DNA of 64,000 nt from JAAURS01 sp044923475 (GCF_044923475.1 NZ_CP137338.1:1116001-1180000), one strand, 5' to 3'. Shown: positions 40,803 through 49,877, counted from the stretch's first letter. The notes: generated from the sequence alone by a model not told the origin. Numbers and translations are program-made.

Positions 40803-41676
40803 CCGTTTAGAGCGTTTATCTTCCATGTCATCCATATCCTCGAACGCCTTTAAGACGCCAATCTCTTTATCCCTTAGAATTTGGCTGGGAATTGAAATTC
40901 TCTTTGGCATTGCTGCCATAGGAGCTGTGTTCGCACGCCCTGAAGCAACAGCAACCAATTTTGCCTGGACGATTAAACCCACTGTGATGGCAGCAACCTT
41001 TGGCGCGTTTTATCTATCGGTTGGCCTTCTGTTTGTGCTGGGTGCGGTTGCGCGTCGGTGGCAACAAGTGCGCGTTGTCAGTATTCCTGCGGCTGTTTTT
41101 ACCGCGTTTATGTTGCTCACTACTTTTCTCCACTGGGATAAGTTTACGATTGGCACCCTCCCCTTCTATGTGTGGTTTGTCAGCTATCTGTTGCCTCCTC
41201 CCATTTTTGCACTGCTTTACAGATTGCATCAGCACCGATCGGCTCCCATCGGATTGGGGCGGACGCGACCGCTAGCACGACCGATTCGACGTTTTTTTCT
41301 GATGAATGGTTTGGTCTTAGTCAGTCTAGCCTTGCTCATCTATCTGTTTCCGATATTGCTCATAGCGATCGCCCCTTGGACGTTCACGCCGCTCACCGCT
41401 CGGACATTGTGCGGATGGCTGATCGGGGTTAGTCTGTTAGAGGTTTGGATAGCCTGGGAAGGCGATTGGCAGCGGGTCAAGATCGGAACCGCGATGCTGG
41501 TTATCTTACCGTTTGCCCTGATATTTCAGCTCGTGCGATTTCGCTCCGAGGTGCAGTGGAACAATATGCCCCTATGGATGTTGCTCGTAGATTTCAGTAT
41601 TGCATCGCTTTTATGCCTGGCGTTGTGGTTCGGATTCGAGACAAATATCGCGAAATCGGACAAAATATTGCGATAG
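40789..41676 (+). CDS. Polytopic membrane protein with repeated WxxVR unit (twin B)
   Basis: A 295-residue protein with about eight helices. It carries two copies of the unit seen in the preceding gene: FAWTIKPTVMAATFGAFYLS to WQQVRVV and FTIGTLPFYVWFVSY; and APWTFTPLTARTLCGWLIGV to WQRVKIG and NNMPLWMLLVDF. ATG 40789 (MNTFSRLERLSS) overlaps the preceding gene by 14 bases; TTG 40759 and ATG 40825 are alternatives. Two coupled genes each with an internal duplication point to a pseudo-symmetric heteromer in the membrane, but no family name or function comes to mind. Confidence 0.7.
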   Translation: MNTFSRLERLSSMSSISSNAFKTPISLSLRIWLGIEILFGIAAIGAVFARPEATATNFAWTIKPTVMAATFGAFYLSVGLLFVLGAVARRWQQVRVVSIPAAVFTAFMLLTTFLHWDKFTIGTLPFYVWFVSYLLPPPIFALLYRLHQHRSAPIGLGRTRPLARPIRRFFLMNGLVLVSLALLIYLFPILLIAIAPWTFTPLTARTLCGWLIGVSLLEVWIAWEGDWQRVKIGTAMLVILPFALIFQLVRFRSEVQWNNMPLWMLLVDFSIASLLCLALWFGFETNIAKSDKILR

Positions 41677-41685
41677 AAGGGTCTT

Positions 41686-44600
41686 CTAGCGGAGTGCCCC
41701 TAGGCGTTTAAGCGTCAGCTTCTGGGATTCGCTCAGACCCGTAACGCCCTCGATATTCATCCCTTCATAGAGACGATCCGTTTTGAGCGTTCTCAGACAT
41801 TCCCCCGTTTGGATATCCCAAAATTTAAGGGTCTCGTCTTGACAACCGCTCATGACGGTTTGACCGTTTTTGGCAAACAGAACTGTATAGATCCAATTCG
41901 TGTGCCCCGCAAAGGTTTGGAGACAGCACCCTTTTTGTAAATCCCAGACCTTTACGGTCGTGTCTACACTGCCGCTGACCAGAGATTGACTGTCGGGGCT
42001 AAAATCGACCGCCTGCACCCAACTGAGATGTCCCCGTAAAGTATCCAGACATTGCCAGGTTTGAGTATCCCAAATTTTGATCGTATGATCCCCGCTGGCC
42101 GTGGCTAGTTTGGTTCCGTCGGGGCTAAAGGCAACACCCCAGATCCAGTGTGTATGCCCCTCTAGAACTTGCAAGCAGTCTTCCCGATCGGGTTGCCAGA
42201 TGCGGACCGTATGATCGAAACTCCCGCTGGCGATCGTGTGCCCATCGGGATGCATGGCTAAGCCCCAAATCCGGCTGCGGTGTCCTTGGAACGTCCGCAG
42301 ACAGGTCCCAGTGGAGAGATCCCAAAGTTTCACCGTACCGTCAGAACTGCCGCTGGCAAGCAATCCCGCCAACTCGTTGGGGTTAATGCTCAAGGAGCGG
42401 GCATTAAAGGCGATCGCCCGGACGGCGCTCAGATGTCCCTTGAGCACTTTGCAACATTGACCTGTTTCCAGATTCCAAAGCTTGATCGCAGCATCTTCCC
42501 CTCCCGTCGCCAGCCATCGTTCGGCAGGGCTAACCGCAACGCTCCAAGCAAATCCTTGATGCGCGCGGATTTGCCTCGCACAGCGTCCGGTTTGGACATC
42601 CCAAAACCGGATATACCCATCGCTGCTGCCTGTCAGCAATCTGTCCCCAGAGAGTTCTGCTGCCGCACAAAAGCCATTGCTGTACCCTCTCCAGGTCCGA
42701 CGACAATGCCACTGTTGGGTGTCCCAAAACTTCACGGTGTGGTCAAAGCTTCCGCTGACTAGGGTGTTGCCGTTAGGGCTAAAGGCAACATCGAATACAT
42801 CGTTGGTATGTTCCTGTAAAACCCGTTGACACTGTCCGGTCTGTAAATCCCAAACTCGAACGGTCGCATCCGACGCGCTACTCGCCATCATTTGCCCATT
42901 GAGACTCATACTGAGGCTGTAAATCAAACCGATGTGGCCCGTTAACGCCCCATAGCAGTTGCCAGTGTCCGAGTGCCACAACTTAATCGTGCCGCCCCCA
43001 TCTCCCGTTGCTAGAATTTGACCCTCAGGGTTAAACGCAATGGACCAAATGTGATGGTTTTGTCCGGTCCAGGTTTGGAGACAGTCTCCGGCGATCGTGT
43101 CCCAGAACTTTAAGGTTTGATCGCCGCTACCCGAAACGATAACGGGTTGAGATGGGTGAAACGCGCAGGATAGGACGGGACCCTGATGCCCGGTGAGAAT
43201 ATGCCGACAGTTCCCCGTCTCGATCTCCCAAAGACGCAAGGTTTGGTCTTCATTCCCAACTGTGGCGAGCAGACTCCCATCCGGACTAAAGGCTAACTGC
43301 CGAATCCAGCCCGTATGATCGGTCCAAATGTTGAGGAGTTGACCGGCAGATTGAGGTGATTGTCCGTCCAAACCACCAACAGAATGGGATACTCCTGCCG
43401 CGATCCTCTCCTCAATCTGCCACAGTTTCACAATATGGCACGAAGCAGTGGCGAGCAATTGTCCGTTGGGGCTAAAGGCCATCCCGCACATGACGCCTTC
43501 ATGGCCGCGCCAGCTTGAGAGCAGTTCGCCATCGGTCGCGCTCCGCAAGGAAATCTCGCCGTTGGAGTCCCCCAATGCCAGACAATTTCCATCGGGACTA
43601 AAGGCAATTCTGAAGACCCCGCCTAAGGTCTCGGAAAAAAGAGATTTCGTTAAATCTGCATTTTGAAAGTTAACCTGATGGAGCATCAGACTTTGCAAAT
43701 TCGCTTGCCAAACTGCCAAATGGGAGAAGTCGTAGCGGGAAAAATCGGTCCCCATCTCCCGTAAAAGGTTAATGACATTGCCTGCGCCATAGCCAGGCAG
43801 GTTTGCGTAGTCGGCGTGCAAGCGTTCCAGAAGCTGGTTCAGCAAGGATTCCGATGGCTGTAGGGAATTGAGTCTCAGCTCTTCCAATAGTGGCTCAATA
43901 ATCACCCGAATCTGACTGCGACGGACGTAGTCTTTGGCCGTTGCCTTCATCAAGGCAAGACGCACGATCCAGTCAATTTGCCGGGTCAAAATCTCTTGGG
44001 CGATCTGTGCGATCAGTTTTTCGGTCGCGTACTCCATGACGACGGGCTGCTGGGAAAAGCTGACGGACTGGGCTTCTGCCAGAGTAGACGTAGCGGTTTC
44101 AATCAGGCTGCGTCTTCCCAAGGAGCGCAGCGTTTCAGGCAATTGCAGTTGGGACTGGACAGAGACTAAATCGTCCCTGAGTTCGTTCAGCGAGACAAAC
44201 TCGCGGTTGATGGCCAACCAGTACATGGCTTCCTGTTCGAGGTCGGAAAGACGATTAAACTGCCGCTCTAATAAATCCCGGATGTCATCAAACATCAGCG
44301 TTTTCGAATTCGGCTGAAGGTACTCTAATAAGCCAGATACGCTGCCGCCAAACACATCGTCTACAACAGCAGACACCATCTTTAAAGCGAGAGGATTTCC
44401 TGCATAATGGCGTACCAGTCCTTCCCATTCCATTTCAGTTGCTGCAAAACTGCCACGCTGTTGAACAATGGCCTGCCCTTCCGCTTCTCCCAGTCCAGAA
44501 AGACTCATCGATCGCACGGGGGATTCTTCTCCTTCTAGTAAGGTGATTTCCCTGAGTTTTTCTCGACTTGTAATTGCCAAACAGCTTTGATGGCGAGTTT

Positions 44601-45498
44601 CTCCCAGACGCTGAAACAAGTCTCCATATCCTTCATAGCCTTCTCGATAGATACCGGAACGTTCTCCTCCGCGCAGAATCGTTTCCGCATTATCCAAGAT
44701 AATCAGACAGCGCGATCGCCGTAAATAATGCAATAACTGAGAAATTCGATCTTCTTGAGTGCGGGGCAGGCTTGCTTCGGTTTCCTGCCGATCCGAGAGA
44801 AATTGAATGATATCGCACAGCAGCGCATTTAAGGGCGGCGCATTCCGCAGCGATCGCCAAATGACATACTGAAACTCTGCGGTCTGCGAGGCGGGATTCG
44901 ACAGGTCTGAACTACTAGTCTGCGGTATTCTACGATGGCCGATGACTTGCTCCGCCACCTTCACCGTCAGGGCTGTTTTCCCCATTCCCCCCATGCCCGA
45001 CACTGAAATTAAGCGACACCGATCGTCGGCGATCCAGCGATGGAGAGTCTGGAGTTCTGCCATCCGTCCTAAAAAAACGGAAACATCCATGGCTTCTCCC
45101 CAGTCTTGGCGGAGCGTTGGGAGGACCTGCTCGGGGGTTGCCAGGGCAGAGAAAAGCTGCGGATTCTCGTTGGAAGTCTTTCCGCTGGCCGCTCGATCGA
45201 TGACTGTGGAGGGGGTTAGGGTTGAAGGCGAGCTTTGCTCGTTGGCGTATCGACGAGCGTAGGTTTCTAGACTAGTGCGCAGGTTACTTTTCGTCACGTT
45301 TTGGCCCATTGCCTGAGTCAGGCTTTTCCATAGGCCAGATCCGACCGATTTGATATAGCCTTCATCATAGGCAGAGATATCTGCCATTTCCGCATAACTT
45401 TTGCCTTCCCATGCGTGCTGAAAAACAAAGGCGTGCAGATCGTTGAGGGGTTTGGGCAAAATTCGATCTAAAAGTGCCAGGGCTTCAGCAAGGGTCAT
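41686..45498 (-). CDS. HTH-NB-ARC-WD40 protein (STAND NTPase)
   Basis: A 1270-residue signal-transduction ATPase. The first 90 residues match the N-terminal helix-turn-helix domain seen in vWA-MoxR-associated proteins of cyanobacteria (ALALLDRILPKPLNDLHAFV ... YAEMADISAYDEGYIKSVGS). A linker ending in DWGEAMDVSVFLGRMAEL leads to the NB-ARC domain: Walker A in VSGMGGMGKTALT at about 168-178, Walker B in RCLIILDNAETIL, and the winged-helix part. A short pentapeptide-like bridge (LQSLMLHQVNFQNADLTKSL) precedes 14 WD40 repeats, enough for two seven-bladed propellers. STAND proteins switch on by nucleotide-driven assembly, and relatives act in defence or cell death. ATG 45498 has AGGAG six bases upstream. 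It converges on the twin membrane genes. Confidence 0.88.
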   Translation of the reverse strand: MTLAEALALLDRILPKPLNDLHAFVFQHAWEGKSYAEMADISAYDEGYIKSVGSGLWKSLTQAMGQNVTKSNLRTSLETYARRYANEQSSPSTLTPSTVIDRAASGKTSNENPQLFSALATPEQVLPTLRQDWGEAMDVSVFLGRMAELQTLHRWIADDRCRLISVSGMGGMGKTALTVKVAEQVIGHRRIPQTSSSDLSNPASQTAEFQYVIWRSLRNAPPLNALLCDIIQFLSDRQETEASLPRTQEDRISQLLHYLRRSRCLIILDNAETILRGGERSGIYREGYEGYGDLFQRLGETRHQSCLAITSREKLREITLLEGEESPVRSMSLSGLGEAEGQAIVQQRGSFAATEMEWEGLVRHYAGNPLALKMVSAVVDDVFGGSVSGLLEYLQPNSKTLMFDDIRDLLERQFNRLSDLEQEAMYWLAINREFVSLNELRDDLVSVQSQLQLPETLRSLGRRSLIETATSTLAEAQSVSFSQQPVVMEYATEKLIAQIAQEILTRQIDWIVRLALMKATAKDYVRRSQIRVIIEPLLEELRLNSLQPSESLLNQLLERLHADYANLPGYGAGNVINLLREMGTDFSRYDFSHLAVWQANLQSLMLHQVNFQNADLTKSLFSETLGGVFRIAFSPDGNCLALGDSNGEISLRSATDGELLSSWRGHEGVMCGMAFSPNGQLLATASCHIVKLWQIEERIAAGVSHSVGGLDGQSPQSAGQLLNIWTDHTGWIRQLAFSPDGSLLATVGNEDQTLRLWEIETGNCRHILTGHQGPVLSCAFHPSQPVIVSGSGDQTLKFWDTIAGDCLQTWTGQNHHIWSIAFNPEGQILATGDGGGTIKLWHSDTGNCYGALTGHIGLIYSLSMSLNGQMMASSASDATVRVWDLQTGQCQRVLQEHTNDVFDVAFSPNGNTLVSGSFDHTVKFWDTQQWHCRRTWRGYSNGFCAAAELSGDRLLTGSSDGYIRFWDVQTGRCARQIRAHQGFAWSVAVSPAERWLATGGEDAAIKLWNLETGQCCKVLKGHLSAVRAIAFNARSLSINPNELAGLLASGSSDGTVKLWDLSTGTCLRTFQGHRSRIWGLAMHPDGHTIASGSFDHTVRIWQPDREDCLQVLEGHTHWIWGVAFSPDGTKLATASGDHTIKIWDTQTWQCLDTLRGHLSWVQAVDFSPDSQSLVSGSVDTTVKVWDLQKGCCLQTFAGHTNWIYTVLFAKNGQTVMSGCQDETLKFWDIQTGECLRTLKTDRLYEGMNIEGVTGLSESQKLTLKRLGALR

Positions 45499-45689
45499 GT
45501 CTAACTCCTGTGGCCATCCAAAGGTTTACCTTTTGACGCCATAACCTAAGCTTTTGGATGTGAAGATTACAAATAATTTTAAATTGAAGCGCGTACCACC
45601 CTCGAAAGCGACAGTTGTTGGTTGAGGAAACTTAAAACGGGAGGCAAGTCGATCGAACGCCTGTAGGAAAATCGATATCGTGCGTGACT

Positions 45690-46502
45690 TTACGAGCGCG
45701 ACAGTGTCGTATTGTCGTGCTGCAGCACTTTAAGTCTTCGGATGGCAATCGAAGGCGACTTTAGATTGGCTAATCCTGCCTGCGCCAGCAATTGTTTCCA
45801 AAGTCGAATCGTGGTTTGGTTCTCAGGTTGGGCCTGCATGGATCGAGCGAGGACGGTCATGGCATCGTACCAAAAGCCTCGTTCTGTATAGAGCCGTGCT
45901 GCAGTCTCTAGCGTGCTGGCGTTGAGAGAAGCGCTGAGGGCGGGGGCGATCGCCACCTTCTGAATCGCTCCGCGAATGAAAGCGACCTGACTGGGGCGAC
46001 TCGGGTTGCACTGAATGCTGAGGGTCCAACGATATAAAGTGCCAGGAACGAGGGAAGGAGACTGTTCTGGCACGGTCAGGCTGACCAGCTCTGGAGCGGT
46101 TTTGGATTGGACGAAAGTCGTTTTGTAGATGTAGCGATCTTCAGCATCTTGCAGGACGAACTCGACGGGATTATCGGTTTGGGAACGAGCTGGTAGATAA
46201 AACCAAAACGTCGGACGATCTGAAACGGTCAAATCTGGAGACTTGCTGCCAACGCCGCGCGGCGCTATTGCTTGCATCGCCGCGTACTGGGCGCAAGTTC
46301 CCCGACTGGCCCCTCCCCCGGTTCGACCTTTGGGGGCGCCGAGGTTAGGTGGAATGGGCGGGTTGTATTGGAGGACCGATGTTTTTGGACTGGACGCGCG
46401 GCGCGGCTCGGATGCCTTTAGGGGTAGAGCAGTTCCCAACGCCAAACCCAAGCCAAGACCCGCAACCCAAAGGGAAGTCGGTGCGATCGTCGACTTCCGC
46501 AT
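45690..46502 (-). CDS. Exported DUF928 protein
   Basis: A 270-residue DUF928 protein, common in cyanobacteria and without known function. It has a signal peptide (MRKSTIAPTSLWVAGLGLGL to PLKASE), a short RGTCAQYAAMQAIAP-like segment, then the family core: TVSDRPTFWFYLPARSQTDN, EFVLQDAEDRYIYKTTF, LVPGTLYRWTLSIQCNPSRP and a C-terminal helical tail with GFWYDAMTVLARSMQAQPEN. In relatives it often sits beside CHASE2-domain genes, as here. The start was moved to ATG 46502 so that the signal peptide leads; the frame back to 46691 has non-protein-like composition. Confidence 0.82.
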   Translation of the reverse strand: MRKSTIAPTSLWVAGLGLGLALGTALPLKASEPRRASSPKTSVLQYNPPIPPNLGAPKGRTGGGASRGTCAQYAAMQAIAPRGVGSKSPDLTVSDRPTFWFYLPARSQTDNPVEFVLQDAEDRYIYKTTFVQSKTAPELVSLTVPEQSPSLVPGTLYRWTLSIQCNPSRPSQVAFIRGAIQKVAIAPALSASLNASTLETAARLYTERGFWYDAMTVLARSMQAQPENQTTIRLWKQLLAQAGLANLKSPSIAIRRLKVLQHDNTTLSRS

Positions 46503-46695
46503 CGATCTGTCTTCCCGTGGCTGGGCCTGCGATCGATGGAACCCTTCAAAACGCCGCCTTAGAGACAGATTGGCTGAATTGCGAGTTATATCCAGACAGC
46601 AGTACTTTTTCATTCCCCTCAATTCCGTACCACAGGAACGGTATGTTCTAAGCGTATCTTGCTTTTCGAGATTCTCTATGTGCTGTAGCAAAGAT

Positions 46696-48642
46696 TCAGA
46701 ACGATTCCCGAGATTTCCTTAACTTTTCCTGCTGTACGGCGAGTTTGCGATAGCCAATCGTGCCTCCTGTAAGCAATAACGCCAGCATAGCAGGCACTAA
46801 AGGAAGCCATCCACCCCAGGTCAGCGCTACCAAACAGATCGTGCAGAGCCCCAAACCGATCGAACTCAATCCGGCTAATACCTGAGGCAAGCGTCGCGCC
46901 CATCCAACCGCACAACCGCCAGCAATTCCCCAAACCCAGATCCAGAGACTATCGCCCCACAGGGGCCAGACCCAAATTGAAGGCCGCCGATCGAGGGTCG
47001 CGCTCAAGAGATGACTGATGGCATGGGCCTGAATGAGGACGCCGGGCACTTTGCGCGTGCCTCCCGCTCCGTAGGGTGTTGCCCAAAAATCGCTAGAAGA
47101 GTTTGCGTTGACGCCGATGAGAATCGCCCGATCCTCGATCGAGTCCGGGGTGATTTTGTCGTTCAAAACGTCGGACAGCGAAACCTGCAATGCAATGTCT
47201 TGCGGCTTAGGAAGCGATCGAAAGTTCAGTACCATTTGGTGGCCTCCCTCACTCTGGAACTGATAGCCGCCTCTTAAAGACTGGAGGCGCTCGAACGCAG
47301 TTTTGCCCAAGACTAGATTGCCATCTGGGGTAAAGGATGGTTGAATTCCCAGCTCTGCCAGATATCGCAGTGCAACTTGGGTGCCAAAGCTGTAGTGGGT
47401 TTGGCAGGGCGAAAGCGGGTCTGGTGTCATAAACAGGAGCTGTCGCCGGATGATGCCGTCGGGGTCTTCGATGAAGTCGCTAAAGCCCACGCGGGCGATG
47501 GGAACTTCGACGGGCGGAGAGACGCCCTCGGGATCGCCCTCGGGATCCCTCGCCTTGCAGACGGCGATTAATTTGGAGTTTTGGCGCAGGATTTGCGCCA
47601 ACTGCGGAAACTGTGCCTGAACCGGAAAGTCGCGATAAATGTCTAGTCCAATCGCCCTAGGTTTGAAGGGTTCGATTTTTCGCAGGAGCTTTAGGAGGTT
47701 GCGATCGGACAAAGAACTGCGCCGACTGTCCGCTGTCTGTTGAAGTAAATCTCGGGCGGTTACGGTCACGATCAAAATCCGATCGTCTGGCCGTTCGTGG
47801 GGCCGCAGCCGCATCAACCGATCGAAGCTCCACAGTTCTAGCGCCTGCAATCCTCCGATCCACCGGAGCCCGCTTGCGGCAATGCTCCAGCTCAAGCTCG
47901 CGATTAAAATCCAGAGCGCGGTTTGTTGAGTACGTTTGCTTGGGGCGATCGCCGATAATGCAGCAGGTCGCTCCCGTCCCGTTGCGGCGGGTTCTGGCAA
48001 AACAGGCTTTAAGTAGCCCTCGTTAAACAATGCTTTCACATCCAAGCGAGGCGGTTGGGGCTGCTGTTGGTCCCAGAGGGCCTCAAAAATGGGAACCTCT
48101 CCCATGCTTTTGAGCAAATATTGCCCGTGACTGTGAATCTTGAGATCCTTTAGTCCTGAATTGCGGAGTAAGACTGCGGCAACTTCCGAGAGCAAAATTT
48201 GCGAGCCTTGGGCTAAGTCCGCAATCCGAACCAAGCAATCGACCTCCTGCCCGATATAGTCGCCATTGCTTTGGGTAGGGGTACCCGTGTGAATGCCAAT
48301 TCTGACCTGCAGGGGACCTAGGGGCGTTTGAATGGGCTGCTCTCTGTGGTTTTTGAGCAATTGAACGGCCCATTCTAAGGCCAGGGTCACGCTAGAAAAG
48401 ACTATAAAAAAAGCGTCTCCCTCTGTTTTGACGACCCGCCCTCGATACTGTGCCAGGCTGCGTTCCACCCGTTCCCGATGGGGCTGCAGGATTTGCGATA
48501 GGTAGATTCGGTCGCGATCGCTGACGTACTCTCCCTGCAGCTCGCGCTTCATCGCAGTGGAACCGAGCAAGTCGGTCCAGACCATAGTAATCATGGCGGC
48601 ATCCGATGGGCGATCGCGTCCAGGCGTGACGTTCTCAGGCAC
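46696..48642 (-). CDS. N-terminal class III cyclase domain fused to a CHASE2 sensor
   Basis: A protein of about 648 residues with unusual order. A class III nucleotide cyclase homology domain comes first (TMVWTDLLGSTAMKRELQ, KTEGDAFFIVFSSVTLALEW, GPLQVRIGIHTGTPTQSNGD, GQEVDCLVRIADLAQGSQI), followed by a helix (TALWILIASLSWSIAASGLR), an extracytoplasmic CHASE2 domain (LRPHERPDDRILIVTVTARD, ILIGVNANSSSDFWATPYG) and three closing helices. Both metal-binding Asp residues of the cyclase are present, but the usual Asn of the VNxAAR motif reads VDCLVR, so activity is uncertain. GTG 48642 with GGAGG upstream was chosen; TTG 48663 is possible. In typical CHASE2 cyclases the sensor is N-terminal. Confidence 0.82.
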   Translation of the reverse strand: MPENVTPGRDRPSDAAMITMVWTDLLGSTAMKRELQGEYVSDRDRIYLSQILQPHRERVERSLAQYRGRVVKTEGDAFFIVFSSVTLALEWAVQLLKNHREQPIQTPLGPLQVRIGIHTGTPTQSNGDYIGQEVDCLVRIADLAQGSQILLSEVAAVLLRNSGLKDLKIHSHGQYLLKSMGEVPIFEALWDQQQPQPPRLDVKALFNEGYLKPVLPEPAATGRERPAALSAIAPSKRTQQTALWILIASLSWSIAASGLRWIGGLQALELWSFDRLMRLRPHERPDDRILIVTVTARDLLQQTADSRRSSLSDRNLLKLLRKIEPFKPRAIGLDIYRDFPVQAQFPQLAQILRQNSKLIAVCKARDPEGDPEGVSPPVEVPIARVGFSDFIEDPDGIIRRQLLFMTPDPLSPCQTHYSFGTQVALRYLAELGIQPSFTPDGNLVLGKTAFERLQSLRGGYQFQSEGGHQMVLNFRSLPKPQDIALQVSLSDVLNDKITPDSIEDRAILIGVNANSSSDFWATPYGAGGTRKVPGVLIQAHAISHLLSATLDRRPSIWVWPLWGDSLWIWVWGIAGGCAVGWARRLPQVLAGLSSIGLGLCTICLVALTWGGWLPLVPAMLALLLTGGTIGYRKLAVQQEKLRKSRESF

Positions 48643-48820
48643 ATCGCCTCCTAACCAGCCCAAGCGGGTGGAACTGCCATGTTTTTGCCATGTTTTCGAG
48701 CGAATAACCCAGACAACCCAAGTCTAGTTGTTATACACGCCTCTGTACAGATACAAGCATGACAGCAGCCCCACCCCAAATGAGAGGAGAACAGAAGACA
48801 GCCGGCCTCGTGCCATTAAA

Positions 48821-48848
48821 AAAAAGCTATTGGTATCAATAGCTTTTT
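48821..48848 (-). terminator. Rho-independent terminator of the hli gene
   Basis: AAAAAGCTATTG and CAATAGCTTTTT form a perfect 12-pair stem around a four-base loop. Read on the minus strand it is followed by a run of nine T residues, so it ends the small high-light-inducible gene at 48905. It would also slow transcripts from the other direction. Confidence 0.9.
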
Positions 48849-48904
48849 GGGATTGCGTATGGCGCGCGAGATCGAACTAGGAAACTCAGGCGTCGATCGC
48901 AGGT

Positions 48905-49072
48905 TTAGAGCAAACCCCAGAAATGAAGAACGCCTTCGTTTGAAAAAGCCTCAGTGAGGATAACAGCTAAAAACCCGATCATCGCCAAACGACCGTTCCA
49001 GATCTCTGCTTGAGGGGTAAACCCAAAGACCCACGCGTTGCGATTTTCAGCTTCGACTTGTGTTTTTTCCAT
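48905..49072 (-). CDS. High-light-inducible (Hlip/SCP) chlorophyll-binding protein
   Basis: A 55-residue one-helix protein. The chlorophyll-binding motif is intact: FGFTPQAEIWNGRLAMIGFL (ExxNxR within AEIWNGR), followed by helix AVILTEAFSNEG. Hlips protect photosystems under excess light and assist chlorophyll delivery to nascent photosystem II. ATG 49072 (MEKTQVEAENRNAWV) was chosen; the longer frame to 49135 runs into the AT-rich promoter. Three AACGAAT-type heptamers lie upstream (49111-49153). Confidence 0.9.
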   Translation of the reverse strand: MEKTQVEAENRNAWVFGFTPQAEIWNGRLAMIGFLAVILTEAFSNEGVLHFWGLL

Positions 49073-49412
49073 GGTGATAAACCTACAGGAGTGATTTTCT
49101 TTAAATAATGTAACGAATCTTTTGACTTTATGCAACGAATTGTCAATATTCGTTAATGTGCGTGTCTGTTTGGTCCATTTTGATGCATTTGCGATCCTGC
49201 GCCTGGAGAACGCTCGATTTTTCGATGTGGCGTCTGGGACAATGGGAGCTTTTAAGGTGCTAGCAGATTGGGAAGCCGTTCAAAATCGAGCGTTCGAGAT
49301 CGAGTGCCAACGCTATCGACGATTGCAATGAATTAATACTTTTCTCAGGAAGGCTTGATTGTTGGAAACCTCATGGTGATAATAAAAGGCGTTAGCAGAA
49401 CGAGTATTGATT
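49073..49412. other. Divergent promoter region of hli and psaI
   Basis: 340 bases between two photosynthesis genes on opposite strands. The hli side (49081-49160) is AT-rich and holds AACGAAT three times: 49111-49117, 49133-49139 and, inverted, 49147-49153; the last two form a palindrome with a seven-base centre. The frame at 49122-49331 has no protein-like character. Transcription starts could not be placed. Confidence 0.5.
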
Positions 49413-49511
49413 ATGAGCTCAGATCTTTTACCTTCGGTTTTGGTGCCCTTAGTCGGTTTAGTCTTTCCGGCTGTTGCGATGTCCTTTTTGTTTCTTTACA
49501 TAGAACGGTAA
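49413..49511 (+). CDS. psaI: Photosystem I subunit VIII, PsaI
   Basis: A 32-residue membrane protein found by direct reading. MSSDLLPSVLVPLVGLVFPA then VAMSFLFLYIER matches the PsaI pattern of a single helix with LVPLVG-x-x-FPAVAM and FLYIE at the end. PsaI helps trimerise photosystem I and stabilises PsaL. ATG 49413. A GCGCTA/TAGCGC hairpin (49522-49545) and the terminator at 49574 follow. Confidence 0.92.
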   Translation: MSSDLLPSVLVPLVGLVFPAVAMSFLFLYIER

Positions 49512-49573
49512 CGCTGAGCGAGCGCTAAATTTTTTGGTCTAGCGCGATGTTTTTCTGACTCAACCCGTCCATA

Positions 49574-49619
49574 AATAAATCCGTCTGCCGCAGTCTTGCA
49601 GTAGACGGATTTATTTTTT
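49574..49619. terminator. Bidirectional terminator between psaI and psbJ
   Basis: AATAAATCCGTCT at 49574-49586 pairs with AGACGGATTTATT at 49603-49615 around a 16-base loop. A TTTT follows on the plus strand and the 5' side is A-rich, giving T residues when read on the minus strand. It can therefore end both psaI (plus) and the psbEFLJ operon (minus). Confidence 0.88.
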
Positions 49620-49674
49620 ATTGATGGACCCAATAAAGCCCCTCTGGCCGCCTGCATTCAGGCGACCGATGCTT

Positions 49675-49794
49675 CTAAAGCGACGATCCAAGACCTGCAT
49701 AGGCCCCGTAAAAGAACAGCCCTAACACGACAAGGATGCCGGTTCCTGCTACTGTTGCTACGATCCACAAGGGTATTCGCCCACTTCCAGACAT
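49675..49794 (-). CDS. psbJ: Photosystem II protein J
   Basis: A 39-residue protein: MSGSGRIPLWIVATVAGTGI then LVVLGLFFYGAYAGLGSSL. The single helix and the closing FFYGAYAGLGSS are diagnostic. PsbJ supports electron flow from QA and correct PSII assembly. It is the last gene of psbEFLJ, but a 125-base spacer with a hairpin separates it from psbL. Confidence 0.95.
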   Translation of the reverse strand: MSGSGRIPLWIVATVAGTGILVVLGLFFYGAYAGLGSSL

Positions 49795-49877
49795 TCAGCG
49801 TTTCCTCCTCTAAAACTATGATTAAGGTTCGCCATCCCAGCGCGCTGGCACGGTAAACCCGTTTGCTGACAAGATTT

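Noticed and set aside
49122..49331. 69-codon frame in the hli-psaI spacer
   Set aside because: It starts within the hli promoter repeats and its peptide shows no domain or membrane pattern.
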